Positions 56,837 through 64,000 of a DNA stretch of 64,000 nt are shown here, piece after piece; within the stretch, counting starts at the first letter, position 1; every line of letters begins with the position of its first letter. Under the pieces are notes generated by a model that saw nothing but the letters and a program-made list of their open reading frames with translations, ran no database searches and was not told the origin of the DNA. Source of the DNA: Solidesulfovibrio alcoholivorans DSM 5433 (GTDB lineage: Bacteria > Desulfobacterota > Desulfovibrionia > Desulfovibrionales > Desulfovibrionaceae); contig NZ_JNJA01000009.1 in assembly GCF_000702665.1 (NCBI RefSeq), positions 113,440-177,439 of the forward strand, read 5' to 3'. The position numbers were made by a program, and so were the translations under genes.

Positions 56837-58564
56837 GTGCCCAAAGCAGTCGCCGCAGCGCCGCGCCTTTCCCGGCGGCCGCCAACAGCATGCCGCCGTG
56901 CCGGGGCGCGCCTGCTCACGGCGGTCATCCTCGCCCTGGCCGCCGTGCAAGGCGTCAGCGTCGCCGCGCTGCAACTGCCGTTTAATGGCTGGGACGAGCT
57001 GCCCCATATCGCCGTGGCCTATTACGTCCACAAGACCGGGCATATGCCGACCCCTCGCACGCCCATGCCGCGCGAACTGGTCCCCTTCATTACGGCCCAT
57101 CCCCATCCGACAACGTCGCTTTGCATGCTGCGCGGCATCGACGCCAGGCCCTACCCCGGCGCGTCCCCGGCCTGCGGCGCGGAACCGAAAAAACGCTTCG
57201 ACCTCTTTCTCTACCAGGCCCAGCACGGCCCGCTCTTTTACCACCTGGCGGCGCTTTTTTGTCCCGGGCCGGAGCCCGGGAAAATGCTCGCCTGGGTCGA
57301 TGCGGGCAGGCTTATAAACGTCGCCCTGCTCGTTTGCACCCTGGCGCTGTGGCGGCTGACGCTCGGCCGCCTGCTGCCGGACGCCGGCCCGTTGCGCTGG
57401 CTGCCCGACGGCGTGCTGCTGCTCCTGGCCAGCTTTTCCTATGTGACCTACGATTTCGCCCGCTTCGCCAACGACGGCCTGGCGCTTTTTTGCGGCAGCG
57501 CGGCCCTGGCCGCGTATGTCGCCTGGATCAAGCCGCACGGCGCGTGCGCCGCGCGCGCCTGCTGGCGGCCGGGGCTTCTCGGCGGCCTTGTCGGGCTTGC
57601 CGTCCTGGCCAAGGCCACGGCCCTGCCGCTGGTCCCGGTCTTCGCCGTGTTGCTGGCCCTGCCGGCCCTGCGCCGGGGCCTGACGCTTCGCGCGCGCCTG
57701 GCGGCACTGGCCGCGCCCACGGCCTTCGTCCTCGGCTACGCGGCCGTGGCCGGAGCCTACCACCTGCCCTACCTGCTGCGTTACGGCCAGCTGACCGGCA
57801 TGCAGGAGGCCATCTACACCTCGCGCCGGGGCTTCGGGTTCCTCGATCTGCTGGGCGCGGCCGGCCGGTTGGGCTACGGCATCTTCCGCAACCCCCTGAC
57901 CTACAACGCCACGGTGTTTCTGGGCGGCTGGTCCAATCTCCAGTCCCCGGACTGGCAGAACCTCGCCTTCAAGACGGGTCTTGCCGGCTGCACCCTGGCC
58001 CTGGCCGCGGCGCTTTGCGTACGCGGCAACCGCCGGCTCGCCGCCGACCTCGTGCGACGCGGCCCGGAGTTGCCGCTTTTGTGGATATGCTGCGCCCTGG
58101 CCCTGCTCTTCCACGCGCTGCACTCCACCCTGGCCTGGGGCTTTCCCACGACCGGAGCCTGGTACGCCATGGCCGCGCTGCCGGCGCTTTTTACGGGAAT
58201 GCTGGTCGGGCCGGCGCTGCTTGGCCGGTTGGCCGGGGCGCAGGCCGTGCTGTACCTGGCCGCGCTCTTCAATTGGGGGGCGATTTCCGGCAGCTACGGC
58301 AACCTGCTCGTGCAGGAGACGGGCACGGCCGACCTCGGCCGGGGCGCGGCCATCGTCGCCGCGCACCACGCGCTCCTGCCGACGCCTGCCGCAGGCTTGC
58401 TGGTCGCCCAGTTCGCGCTTGCGGCCCTGGCGCTCGCCTTGACGGTCCGGGAAGCGCTTACCGCCCCGGATGCGGCCGGGACCTTGCGGCTGGTACGCAC
58501 GGACGCTCCGTGCCGCACCGATGTCGCCACGGACAGCGGCCTGCCGGAACGCACCGGCACGTAA
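56837..58564 (+). CDS. Polytopic membrane protein, possibly glycosyltransferase-like
   Basis: 575 residues from a GTG at 56837 with GGAGG seven bases upstream. The longer ATG at 56741 lacks such a site. About 11 membrane segments. After the first lies a periplasmic loop with WDELPHIAVAYYVHKTGH, whose Asp/Glu pair after a membrane helix resembles the catalytic loop of GT-C (ArnT/PMT-like) enzymes, and HGPLFYHLAALF follows, another GT-C feature. It could transfer a sugar from a polyprenyl carrier in the periplasm. This is inference from layout only. No sugar genes are adjacent. Confidence 0.75.
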   Translation: MPKAVAAAPRLSRRPPTACRRAGARLLTAVILALAAVQGVSVAALQLPFNGWDELPHIAVAYYVHKTGHMPTPRTPMPRELVPFITAHPHPTTSLCMLRGIDARPYPGASPACGAEPKKRFDLFLYQAQHGPLFYHLAALFCPGPEPGKMLAWVDAGRLINVALLVCTLALWRLTLGRLLPDAGPLRWLPDGVLLLLASFSYVTYDFARFANDGLALFCGSAALAAYVAWIKPHGACAARACWRPGLLGGLVGLAVLAKATALPLVPVFAVLLALPALRRGLTLRARLAALAAPTAFVLGYAAVAGAYHLPYLLRYGQLTGMQEAIYTSRRGFGFLDLLGAAGRLGYGIFRNPLTYNATVFLGGWSNLQSPDWQNLAFKTGLAGCTLALAAALCVRGNRRLAADLVRRGPELPLLWICCALALLFHALHSTLAWGFPTTGAWYAMAALPALFTGMLVGPALLGRLAGAQAVLYLAALFNWGAISGSYGNLLVQETGTADLGRGAAIVAAHHALLPTPAAGLLVAQFALAALALALTVREALTAPDAAGTLRLVRTDAPCRTDVATDSGLPERTGT

Positions 58565-58578
58565 GCGGCGGCGTCGCT

Positions 58579-60399
58579 TCAGGCGAGCTTTTCCTCGAGC
58601 TCTTCCCAGCGCGCATACAGCGTCTCCACGGCGGACTCGGCAACCTGAACCGCCTGCAAGCGGAGAGAAAGCTCGTGGCCGTCGCTGGCCACGGCCGGGT
58701 CCTCGAGCGCCGCCTTGGCCGCTTCCAGGGCTGCCTCGGCCCGGGCGATGGCTTCTTCCATGCCGTCGTACTCGCGCTGCTCCTTGAAGCTCAGCTTCTT
58801 CGACGCGCTTTGCGGCCGCGGCTTGGCCTTCTGCGATTTTTCCGCCTTGTCCGCCCGGGCCTGCTCCTTGCGCCAGGCCGCAAACTCCGCTTCCCACTGG
58901 GCGTAGTCGGCGTAGACCGCCGCGCCGCCCGTGCCGTCGAGGCCAAGGAGCACCGTGGAAACGCGGTCCAGCAGCGACCGATCGTGGGTAATCAGCACCA
59001 CCGCGCCTGGAAATTCCAGCAGGCTCTCCTCAAGCATCTCCAGGGTGGGGATGTCCAGGTCATTGGTGGGCTCGTCGAGGAGCAGCACGTCTGCCGGGCG
59101 CAGCATGAGCCGGGCAATGAGCACGCGCGCCTGCTCGCCCCCGGAAAGCAGGCCCACGGGCAGATCCAGCTGCTCCGGTCGCAGAGCGAACCGCCTGGCC
59201 CAGGTGACCACGTGCACGGGCTGGCCCCGGTAGATGACGCTGTCGCTGTCCGGGGCGAAGGCGTGGCGCAGGCTCTGTTCCTTGTCCAGCTGTTCACGCT
59301 TCTGGTCGAAGACCACAAGCTCCAGCCCCGGTGCGCAGGAGACCTTGCCGGCGTCCGGGCGTTCGGACCCGGCCAGGACGCGCAGCAGCGTGGACTTGCC
59401 CGAGCCGTTGGGGCCGGTCAGGCCCAGGCGCACGCCCGGGGAAAGCACGATGTCGAGCTTTTCAAAAAGCGGATGGCCATCGTAGGCCTTGGCCAGGTTC
59501 TCGGCCACGACCAGGCGTTTGGTCTGGCGGCCCGAGGCCGAGAAATCGATGCCCGCGCGCACGGTTTCGCGGTTTCGCGCCCGGGTCGCGGCCAGTTCGC
59601 CGAAAAGCTCGCCCGCGGCCTCGATGCGCGCCTTGGCCTTGGTGGCCCGGGCCTTGGGACCGCGCCGCAGCCACTCGATCTCGCGCCGGGCCTTGTTGGC
59701 GAGCGTCTGTTCCAGCGCGCCCTGGCTTTCGAGGAACGCCTCCCGGGCTTCGAGCAACGCGCTGTACGGGCCGTCCACGCTCAGAAAACCGCGGGGATAG
59801 GCCGCAGAGAGCTCCACGGTGCGACGGCAGACGTTTTCCAGGAAGAAGCGGTCATGGCTGACCACGACGAAGGCAAAGGGAGCGCCGACCAGGAAGCGTT
59901 CGAGCCAGAGGATCGATTCCAGGTCCAGGTGGTTGGTGGGTTCGTCGAGGAGCAGCACGTCGGGCTCGGTCACCAGGGCCCGGGCGACGGAAAGCCGCTT
60001 GCGCCACCCGCCCGAAAGGGCGTCCGCGGCGGCCTGCGGCTCCTCGAAGCCCAGGCGGCCGAGCGTCACGGCCACGCGCCGCAGCTGTTCCGCATCGGCC
60101 GCCGGGCGGCCGAAGGCGGCCACAGCGGCCTCGCTCACGACGCCTTCCACCGTGGCCCCGGGCGCGAAGGTGTCCTGCTGGGCCACATAGGTCAGCCGCA
60201 CGCCCTGGCGCAGGGTGCGTTCCCCGGCGTCCGGCGCTTCGAGGCCGGCCAGGATCTTGAGCAGGGTGGATTTGCCGGAGCCGTTGGGGCCGATGAGGCC
60301 CACGCGCTCCTGGTGGGAAACGGTCAGGGAAATTTCGGTGAACAGCCGGCGCACGCCAAAGGATTTGGCGACGCCGCGCAAGGTGACGCAAGTGCCCAT
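58579..60399 (-). CDS. ABC-F family ATPase (Uup-like)
   Basis: 606 residues with two ATP-binding cassettes and no membrane segment. Walker A GPNGSGKSTLLK occurs twice (about 38 and 345). Signatures are LSGGWRKRLSVARAL and LSGGEQARVLIARL, and the Walker B motifs are LLLDEPTNHLDLES and LLLDEPTNDLDIPT. A charged linker joins the halves. The C-terminal 80 residues form a coiled coil, as in Uup. ABC-F proteins act on ribosomes or DNA intermediates; Uup-type members affect transposon excision and ribosome function. Stop is 15 bases from the convergent membrane protein. Confidence 0.92.
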   Translation of the reverse strand: MGTCVTLRGVAKSFGVRRLFTEISLTVSHQERVGLIGPNGSGKSTLLKILAGLEAPDAGERTLRQGVRLTYVAQQDTFAPGATVEGVVSEAAVAAFGRPAADAEQLRRVAVTLGRLGFEEPQAAADALSGGWRKRLSVARALVTEPDVLLLDEPTNHLDLESILWLERFLVGAPFAFVVVSHDRFFLENVCRRTVELSAAYPRGFLSVDGPYSALLEAREAFLESQGALEQTLANKARREIEWLRRGPKARATKAKARIEAAGELFGELAATRARNRETVRAGIDFSASGRQTKRLVVAENLAKAYDGHPLFEKLDIVLSPGVRLGLTGPNGSGKSTLLRVLAGSERPDAGKVSCAPGLELVVFDQKREQLDKEQSLRHAFAPDSDSVIYRGQPVHVVTWARRFALRPEQLDLPVGLLSGGEQARVLIARLMLRPADVLLLDEPTNDLDIPTLEMLEESLLEFPGAVVLITHDRSLLDRVSTVLLGLDGTGGAAVYADYAQWEAEFAAWRKEQARADKAEKSQKAKPRPQSASKKLSFKEQREYDGMEEAIARAEAALEAAKAALEDPAVASDGHELSLRLQAVQVAESAVETLYARWEELEEKLA

Positions 60400-60432
60400 G
60401 GCCGGATGCGGTAGCCCATGGGAGACCCGGCG

Positions 60433-62193
60433 TCAAACCCGGCCGGGCGCGTCCTCGCCTTCCGGGCTTTCCGCATCCTGCACTTCGGGCGCGACCGCGA
60501 CGCGGTTGCGCCCGGTCTGCTTGGCCCGGTACAGGGCGGCGTCGGCACGGGCGAGCAGGGACGACGGCTGGGTATCGCCGCCGAAAACGGCCAGACCGAA
60601 GCTCGCCGTCACCGTGAGCGTGCCGTTTCCCCAGACGCGCTCCAGTTCGTGCCGCAGGAGCTCGGCCAAAAGCGTAGCTCGGCGCAGATCGGTTTCCGGG
60701 CAGATGACGAGGAATTCCTCGCCGCCCCAGCGCCCGACAAGGTCCGTCTCGCGCGTGTGCGATACGAGGATGTCTGCCGTGCGCACGAGCACGAGGTCAC
60801 CCATGGCATGGCCGTAGGCGTCGTTGATTTCCTTGAACTGGTCGAGATCGAGCATGATGACGGAAAACACGGAGCCGTACCGCTTGGCGCGCCGGAATTC
60901 AGCCTCGAGCGCATGGTCGAGCTTGCGTCGGTTGCACAACCCGGTCAGGCGGTCGGTAAGGGACAGTTTGGCGAGTTCCTGGTTCTTGGCGTCAAGCTCC
61001 TGGTTTTTTTCCGCAAGCTCACGCGTGCGCACGCGCACCTTGTCTTCCAGGGTGTCCACCAGCTCCTTGAGGCGCGCCGTCATGGCGTTGAACGCGCCGG
61101 CGAGCACGCCGAGTTCGTCACTGCTGCCATTTTGCAGGAACGCGTCGAGATGCCCGGCGCGCACGGCCTCGGCATGGCGCGTCATGGTTTCGATCTTGCT
61201 CGTGATGGACGCGTGCAGCAGCCGGGCGGCGACGACAAGGCAGGCCAGCCCGAACAAGGCCGTTGCGATCAGGATGCCCGCAGCCAACCGGCCGGCCCAG
61301 ACGCTGCGCGCCCTGGCTCGGGCCACCTCCGACGCGGATAGTTGCTTGAGCTCTGCGGCGATGGGATCCACGGCCCTGGATTGCAACCAGAAATCATGGA
61401 CATTGCCCTGCATGTCCTTGACGGTTTCGAGGACCTGATCGACAAGCCCGACGTATGCGTCCAAAAGGCCCAGGACATCGGCCTGACGGGCGGACGCAGC
61501 GGATTTGTCCTCGGCAACAAGACGTTTGAGCGCCGCGGCCTTGTTGAGGGCGCTTTGCATGAACGGGCGCTGCCTCGTGATCTCGTAGCGTTTTTCCAGA
61601 ATATCCATCTCGCGCAAGAGAAGGGTGGCTTCGGAGGAGCCTTGCAACGCGTCGCCGAGCTGGTCCATCAGGCCGGCAAGTCGCGGCAGTTGTCCGTCGC
61701 CCGGATTGTAGAGGCTGTCGTACAGGCTGGTTTCGTTGAGCAGTACCTGGGAATAGCGGCGTGCCGTGGACGTGAAAAGCGTCAGGTCCACATTGCGCCG
61801 GGCGACCGCGCTGCCGGGTGGCGCGGCGGCAATGAGACGGCGCAGGTCTTCGCAGACGGCGATCAGTCGTGCCGCTTCGGCCAGAGCCGGCTGGCAGAAA
61901 CGCTCTCGGGCGGCCTCGAAATCCAGTTCCGGCCCGAGCAGGAGATAATCGCGATACAAACGCCGCGATTTTTCGAGCTTTCCTTCCATTTCAAGAATTT
62001 TTGCCCGAATCTCCAAGTTGTTCTGGATGTTGTTCTCGGCGCCGCGCATGACGAGAAGCCCGACGCAAGCAGCAGCCCCGGACAGGCTGAACAAGGTGAA
62101 CAGCACGCCGAACACGAGCCACAGTTTGGCCGTGATGCCGAGCCGACTCCAGGCTTTAGCCACCTTACCGGTCATGGTCTTTGTTTGGTTCAT
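60433..62193 (-). CDS. Membrane diguanylate cyclase with periplasmic sensor and HAMP
   Basis: 586 residues from the ATG at 62193; an ATG at 62175 is equally possible. Both overlap the upstream gene. Membrane segments at about 23-45 and 305-330 enclose a helical periplasmic domain of about 260 residues. HAMP follows, then a coiled coil, then a GGDEF domain with LTGLCNRRKLD, LDLDQFKEIND and active site RWGGEEFLVI. An RETD inhibitory site lies five residues upstream. It makes cyclic di-GMP in response to a periplasmic signal. Overlap with a solute-binding protein gene suggests that this protein is its co-sensor. Confidence 0.92.
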   Translation of the reverse strand: MNQTKTMTGKVAKAWSRLGITAKLWLVFGVLFTLFSLSGAAACVGLLVMRGAENNIQNNLEIRAKILEMEGKLEKSRRLYRDYLLLGPELDFEAARERFCQPALAEAARLIAVCEDLRRLIAAAPPGSAVARRNVDLTLFTSTARRYSQVLLNETSLYDSLYNPGDGQLPRLAGLMDQLGDALQGSSEATLLLREMDILEKRYEITRQRPFMQSALNKAAALKRLVAEDKSAASARQADVLGLLDAYVGLVDQVLETVKDMQGNVHDFWLQSRAVDPIAAELKQLSASEVARARARSVWAGRLAAGILIATALFGLACLVVAARLLHASITSKIETMTRHAEAVRAGHLDAFLQNGSSDELGVLAGAFNAMTARLKELVDTLEDKVRVRTRELAEKNQELDAKNQELAKLSLTDRLTGLCNRRKLDHALEAEFRRAKRYGSVFSVIMLDLDQFKEINDAYGHAMGDLVLVRTADILVSHTRETDLVGRWGGEEFLVICPETDLRRATLLAELLRHELERVWGNGTLTVTASFGLAVFGGDTQPSSLLARADAALYRAKQTGRNRVAVAPEVQDAESPEGEDAPGRV

Positions 62194-63439
62194 AGGTGTA
62201 GACGACATTGGCCAGCAACCCATCCACGCCCTTGACGGGATCGTCCAGGCGCAAAACATTGAACCGCGGCATGGCGCAATCGCCGAAGGAGTCGCAGTTC
62301 AGGGTGCCGGTTACCCCCGGATAGTCCTTTGTGGCGGCCAGGGCATCACGCAGGGCCTGACGGCCGATGACGCAATTGCCGTCCTCGCTGCATTGAGCCG
62401 CGGCTTTTATTGCGTCAAGAAGGATGCCTGCGGCGTCGTAGGCATTGAGCGAATAGGACGTGGGCGGCGCTTCGCCGTAGCGCTCACGGTAGCGCGCCTC
62501 GAAAGCCGTGACCGCTTCGCTCGGCTCCGGCGGCGTAGGGCCGACGAAATACATGCCCTTGGCGGCGTCGCCCATTGCGTCAATGAAGCTCTGCTCGATC
62601 AGGGAACCGTCGCTCATGAGCGTAAGCCCGGCAAGGGCCGGATTGGCCCGGGCCGCTTGCAACACGCCGTTGCCCTCGGGTTGGAAGAGCGGAAAAAACA
62701 GCAGATCCGCGCCGGATGCCGCCACGGCCTCGAGTACGGGCCGCATGTCCGCGTCGCCCTTGTCCACCGCCGCGAACATGACGGTCTGGCCGCCGATGCG
62801 CTTGAACTCCTGCCGAAAACCTTCGGCCAGACCACGGGTGTAGATGTCGCCGTCATGGATGATGGCCGCCTTGCGACTGCCCAGGGACGTATAGGCGTAA
62901 CGGGCGGCAGCAGGGCCGGAATGCTCCTCGTTGGGCGCGGTGCGGAAATAGCCTGGCTGCCATTTTGACGCAGGCTTGCCGCCTATGGAGGTAAGGAAGG
63001 GGGCACTGTTGTTGCCTGAAATCATGGAAAGGCCGGCGGCGCTCATGACCTGTGCGGCAGAAGCGGCATCGCCGGAGCAGGTGGTGCCGAAGATGGCGGC
63101 AACGCGCGGGTCGGAAACGATGCGCAAGGCGGCGTTTGCCCCGCCTTCGGGACGGCAGCCCGTGTCCTCGATGACGAGCTCCACCGGATGCCCGAGCAGC
63201 CTGTCGCCACGTTGCGCCAAAGCCAACTCCAGGCCGCGCAGCTGTTCGGACCCCAGAACAGCGACCTTGCCGCTGAGCGACTCGATAACGCCCAGGCGCA
63301 CGGGAGCCCTTGGCGGGATATCCACACAGCCCAGGGCGTCGTAGCACCCGGATTTTTTCTCTTCCCTAAACGGTCCGGTGAACAGGGCCGCCACGACAAG
63401 GCCCAGTATCGCCGCCAGCGCCAGCATTGCAATGCGCAT
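62165..63439 (-). CDS. Periplasmic amino-acid-type solute-binding protein coupled to a diguanylate cyclase
   Basis: 424 residues. N-terminal hydrophobic segment (about 3-20) with weak cleavage signals, so possibly membrane-anchored. The type I periplasmic binding fold (Leu/Ile/Val-binding, Peripla_BP_6) shows VRLGVIESLSGKVAVLGSEQ, IVSDPRVAAIFGTTCSGDA, KAAIIHDGDIYTRGLAEGF and YSLNAYDAAGILLDAI. Usual partners (LivHMGF) are absent. The stop overlaps the start of the diguanylate cyclase, so it probably acts as a sensory, not transport, protein. Confidence 0.9.
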   Translation of the reverse strand: MRIAMLALAAILGLVVAALFTGPFREEKKSGCYDALGCVDIPPRAPVRLGVIESLSGKVAVLGSEQLRGLELALAQRGDRLLGHPVELVIEDTGCRPEGGANAALRIVSDPRVAAIFGTTCSGDAASAAQVMSAAGLSMISGNNSAPFLTSIGGKPASKWQPGYFRTAPNEEHSGPAAARYAYTSLGSRKAAIIHDGDIYTRGLAEGFRQEFKRIGGQTVMFAAVDKGDADMRPVLEAVAASGADLLFFPLFQPEGNGVLQAARANPALAGLTLMSDGSLIEQSFIDAMGDAAKGMYFVGPTPPEPSEAVTAFEARYRERYGEAPPTSYSLNAYDAAGILLDAIKAAAQCSEDGNCVIGRQALRDALAATKDYPGVTGTLNCDSFGDCAMPRFNVLRLDDPVKGVDGLLANVVYTYEPNKDHDR

Positions 63440-63624
63440 GTATGCAAAAGCTCCTCGTGGCTCGTCCTCGTCCCGGATTCAGGACACGATTTCCAGTTGG
63501 CAAATCGTTACCCTCTCCTTTCATCGATGTCACGAGGAAAGGTGCGCGCGTTCCGGTGGGGGTGCGGTCGCGCGAGCGTGGGGCGTGCGCGAGGGTGGGG
63601 TTCGGAGGGGTATTTTTCCAAAAG

Positions 63625-63660
63625 AAAACGGCCCGGTTGCTTTTGCAACCGGGCCGTTTT
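63625..63660 (-). terminator. rRNA operon terminator
   Basis: A perfect 16-base stem (AAAACGGCCCGGTTGC/GCAACCGGGCCGTTTT) with a four-base loop, ending in a T-run on the minus strand, lies just after the 5S gene. Confidence 0.92.
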
Positions 63661-63668
63661 TAAAAGAG

Positions 63669-63783
63669 CCCTGGCGGCGACCTACTTTCCCACGCACGAG
63701 TACGCAGTATCATCGGCGAAGGAGGGCTTAACTTCCGAGTTCGGAATGGGGTCGGGTGTACCCCCTCCTCTTTGACCACCAGG
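63669..63783 (-). rRNA. rrf: 5S ribosomal RNA
   Basis: On the minus strand it shows the conserved 5S core: ACCCGACCCCATTCCGAACT, GGAAGTTAAGCC, and the end-pairing of CCTGGTGG with CCGCCAGGG. Length about 115 bases. Ends are estimated from the terminal stem to within a few bases. It is downstream of 23S, the usual order. Confidence 0.95.
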
Positions 63784-63833
63784 ACAAATGTATAAGTTAA
63801 AATAAGGGATGGGATTGTTTGGATGGCAAAAAT

Positions 63834-64000
<167 letters not shown>

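Noticed and set aside
57121..60414. 1097-codon plus-strand open frame across the membrane-protein and ABC-F genes
   Set aside because: It overlaps two well-supported genes in other frames and reads as Arg/Pro/Gly-rich shadow sequence.

Overview
The window is a compact, high-GC chromosomal segment of a dissimilatory sulfate reducer, most likely a member of the Desulfovibrionaceae. The evidence is complete dsrABD-dsrN and dsrMKJOP loci, an LL-diaminopimelate aminotransferase lysine route, a sensory [FeFe]-hydrogenase module, a SahR-type regulator fused to a methyltransferase, and several diguanylate cyclases. Most long antisense ORFs are GC-bias shadows and are omitted.

Layout. 1-5.7 kb: end of a lipoprotein-like gene, a repeat-rich gap, an OmpA-type protein, dapF, a VOC protein and dapL. 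5.7-11.5 kb (minus): an RsbRD-like gene followed by dsrMKJOP, the membrane electron-transfer complex of sulfite reduction, closed by a terminator. 11.6-21 kb: housekeeping genes (pncC, serS, polA, a TolC-family protein) and small proteins. 21-27.7 kb (minus): dsrA-dsrB-dsrD-dsrN, then two coupled genes (one a serine hydrolase). 28-31.8 kb: a cysteine-cluster protein, an acyltransferase and a DUF2325 protein behind a Fur-like box. 32-40 kb: a CBS-PAS sigma-54 activator, three phased palindromes, a candidate sigma-54 promoter, then permease, iron alcohol dehydrogenase, AttM-like lactonase, semialdehyde dehydrogenase and RidA, together reading as a lactone/4-hydroxybutyrate catabolic unit. 40-43.3 kb: a [2Fe-2S] protein, a PAS-containing [FeFe]-hydrogenase homologue and a SpoIIE-type phosphatase. 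43.4-48.2 kb (minus): a TPR protein, a Fur-box flavodoxin, and a four-gene set (TrmO-like, HypB/UreG-like GTPase, stand-alone ABC ATPase, leaderless solute-binding protein) that I regard as the best candidate for an undescribed system. 48.5-63.4 kb: diguanylate cyclases, sahR-ahcY, a TetR/methyltransferase pair, a chemoreceptor, a membrane protein, an ABC-F protein and a solute-binding protein coupled to a diguanylate cyclase. 63.6-64 kb (minus): terminator, 5S rRNA and the 3' end of 23S rRNA.

Repeats. A dispersed palindromic family with G-run arms occurs at eight places. Two larger copies (about 594-846 and 44498-44793) carry a hairpin whose 24-base loop is inverted between copies. One small copy supplies the stop codon of dsrN and another supplies the ribosome-binding site of the gene after it.
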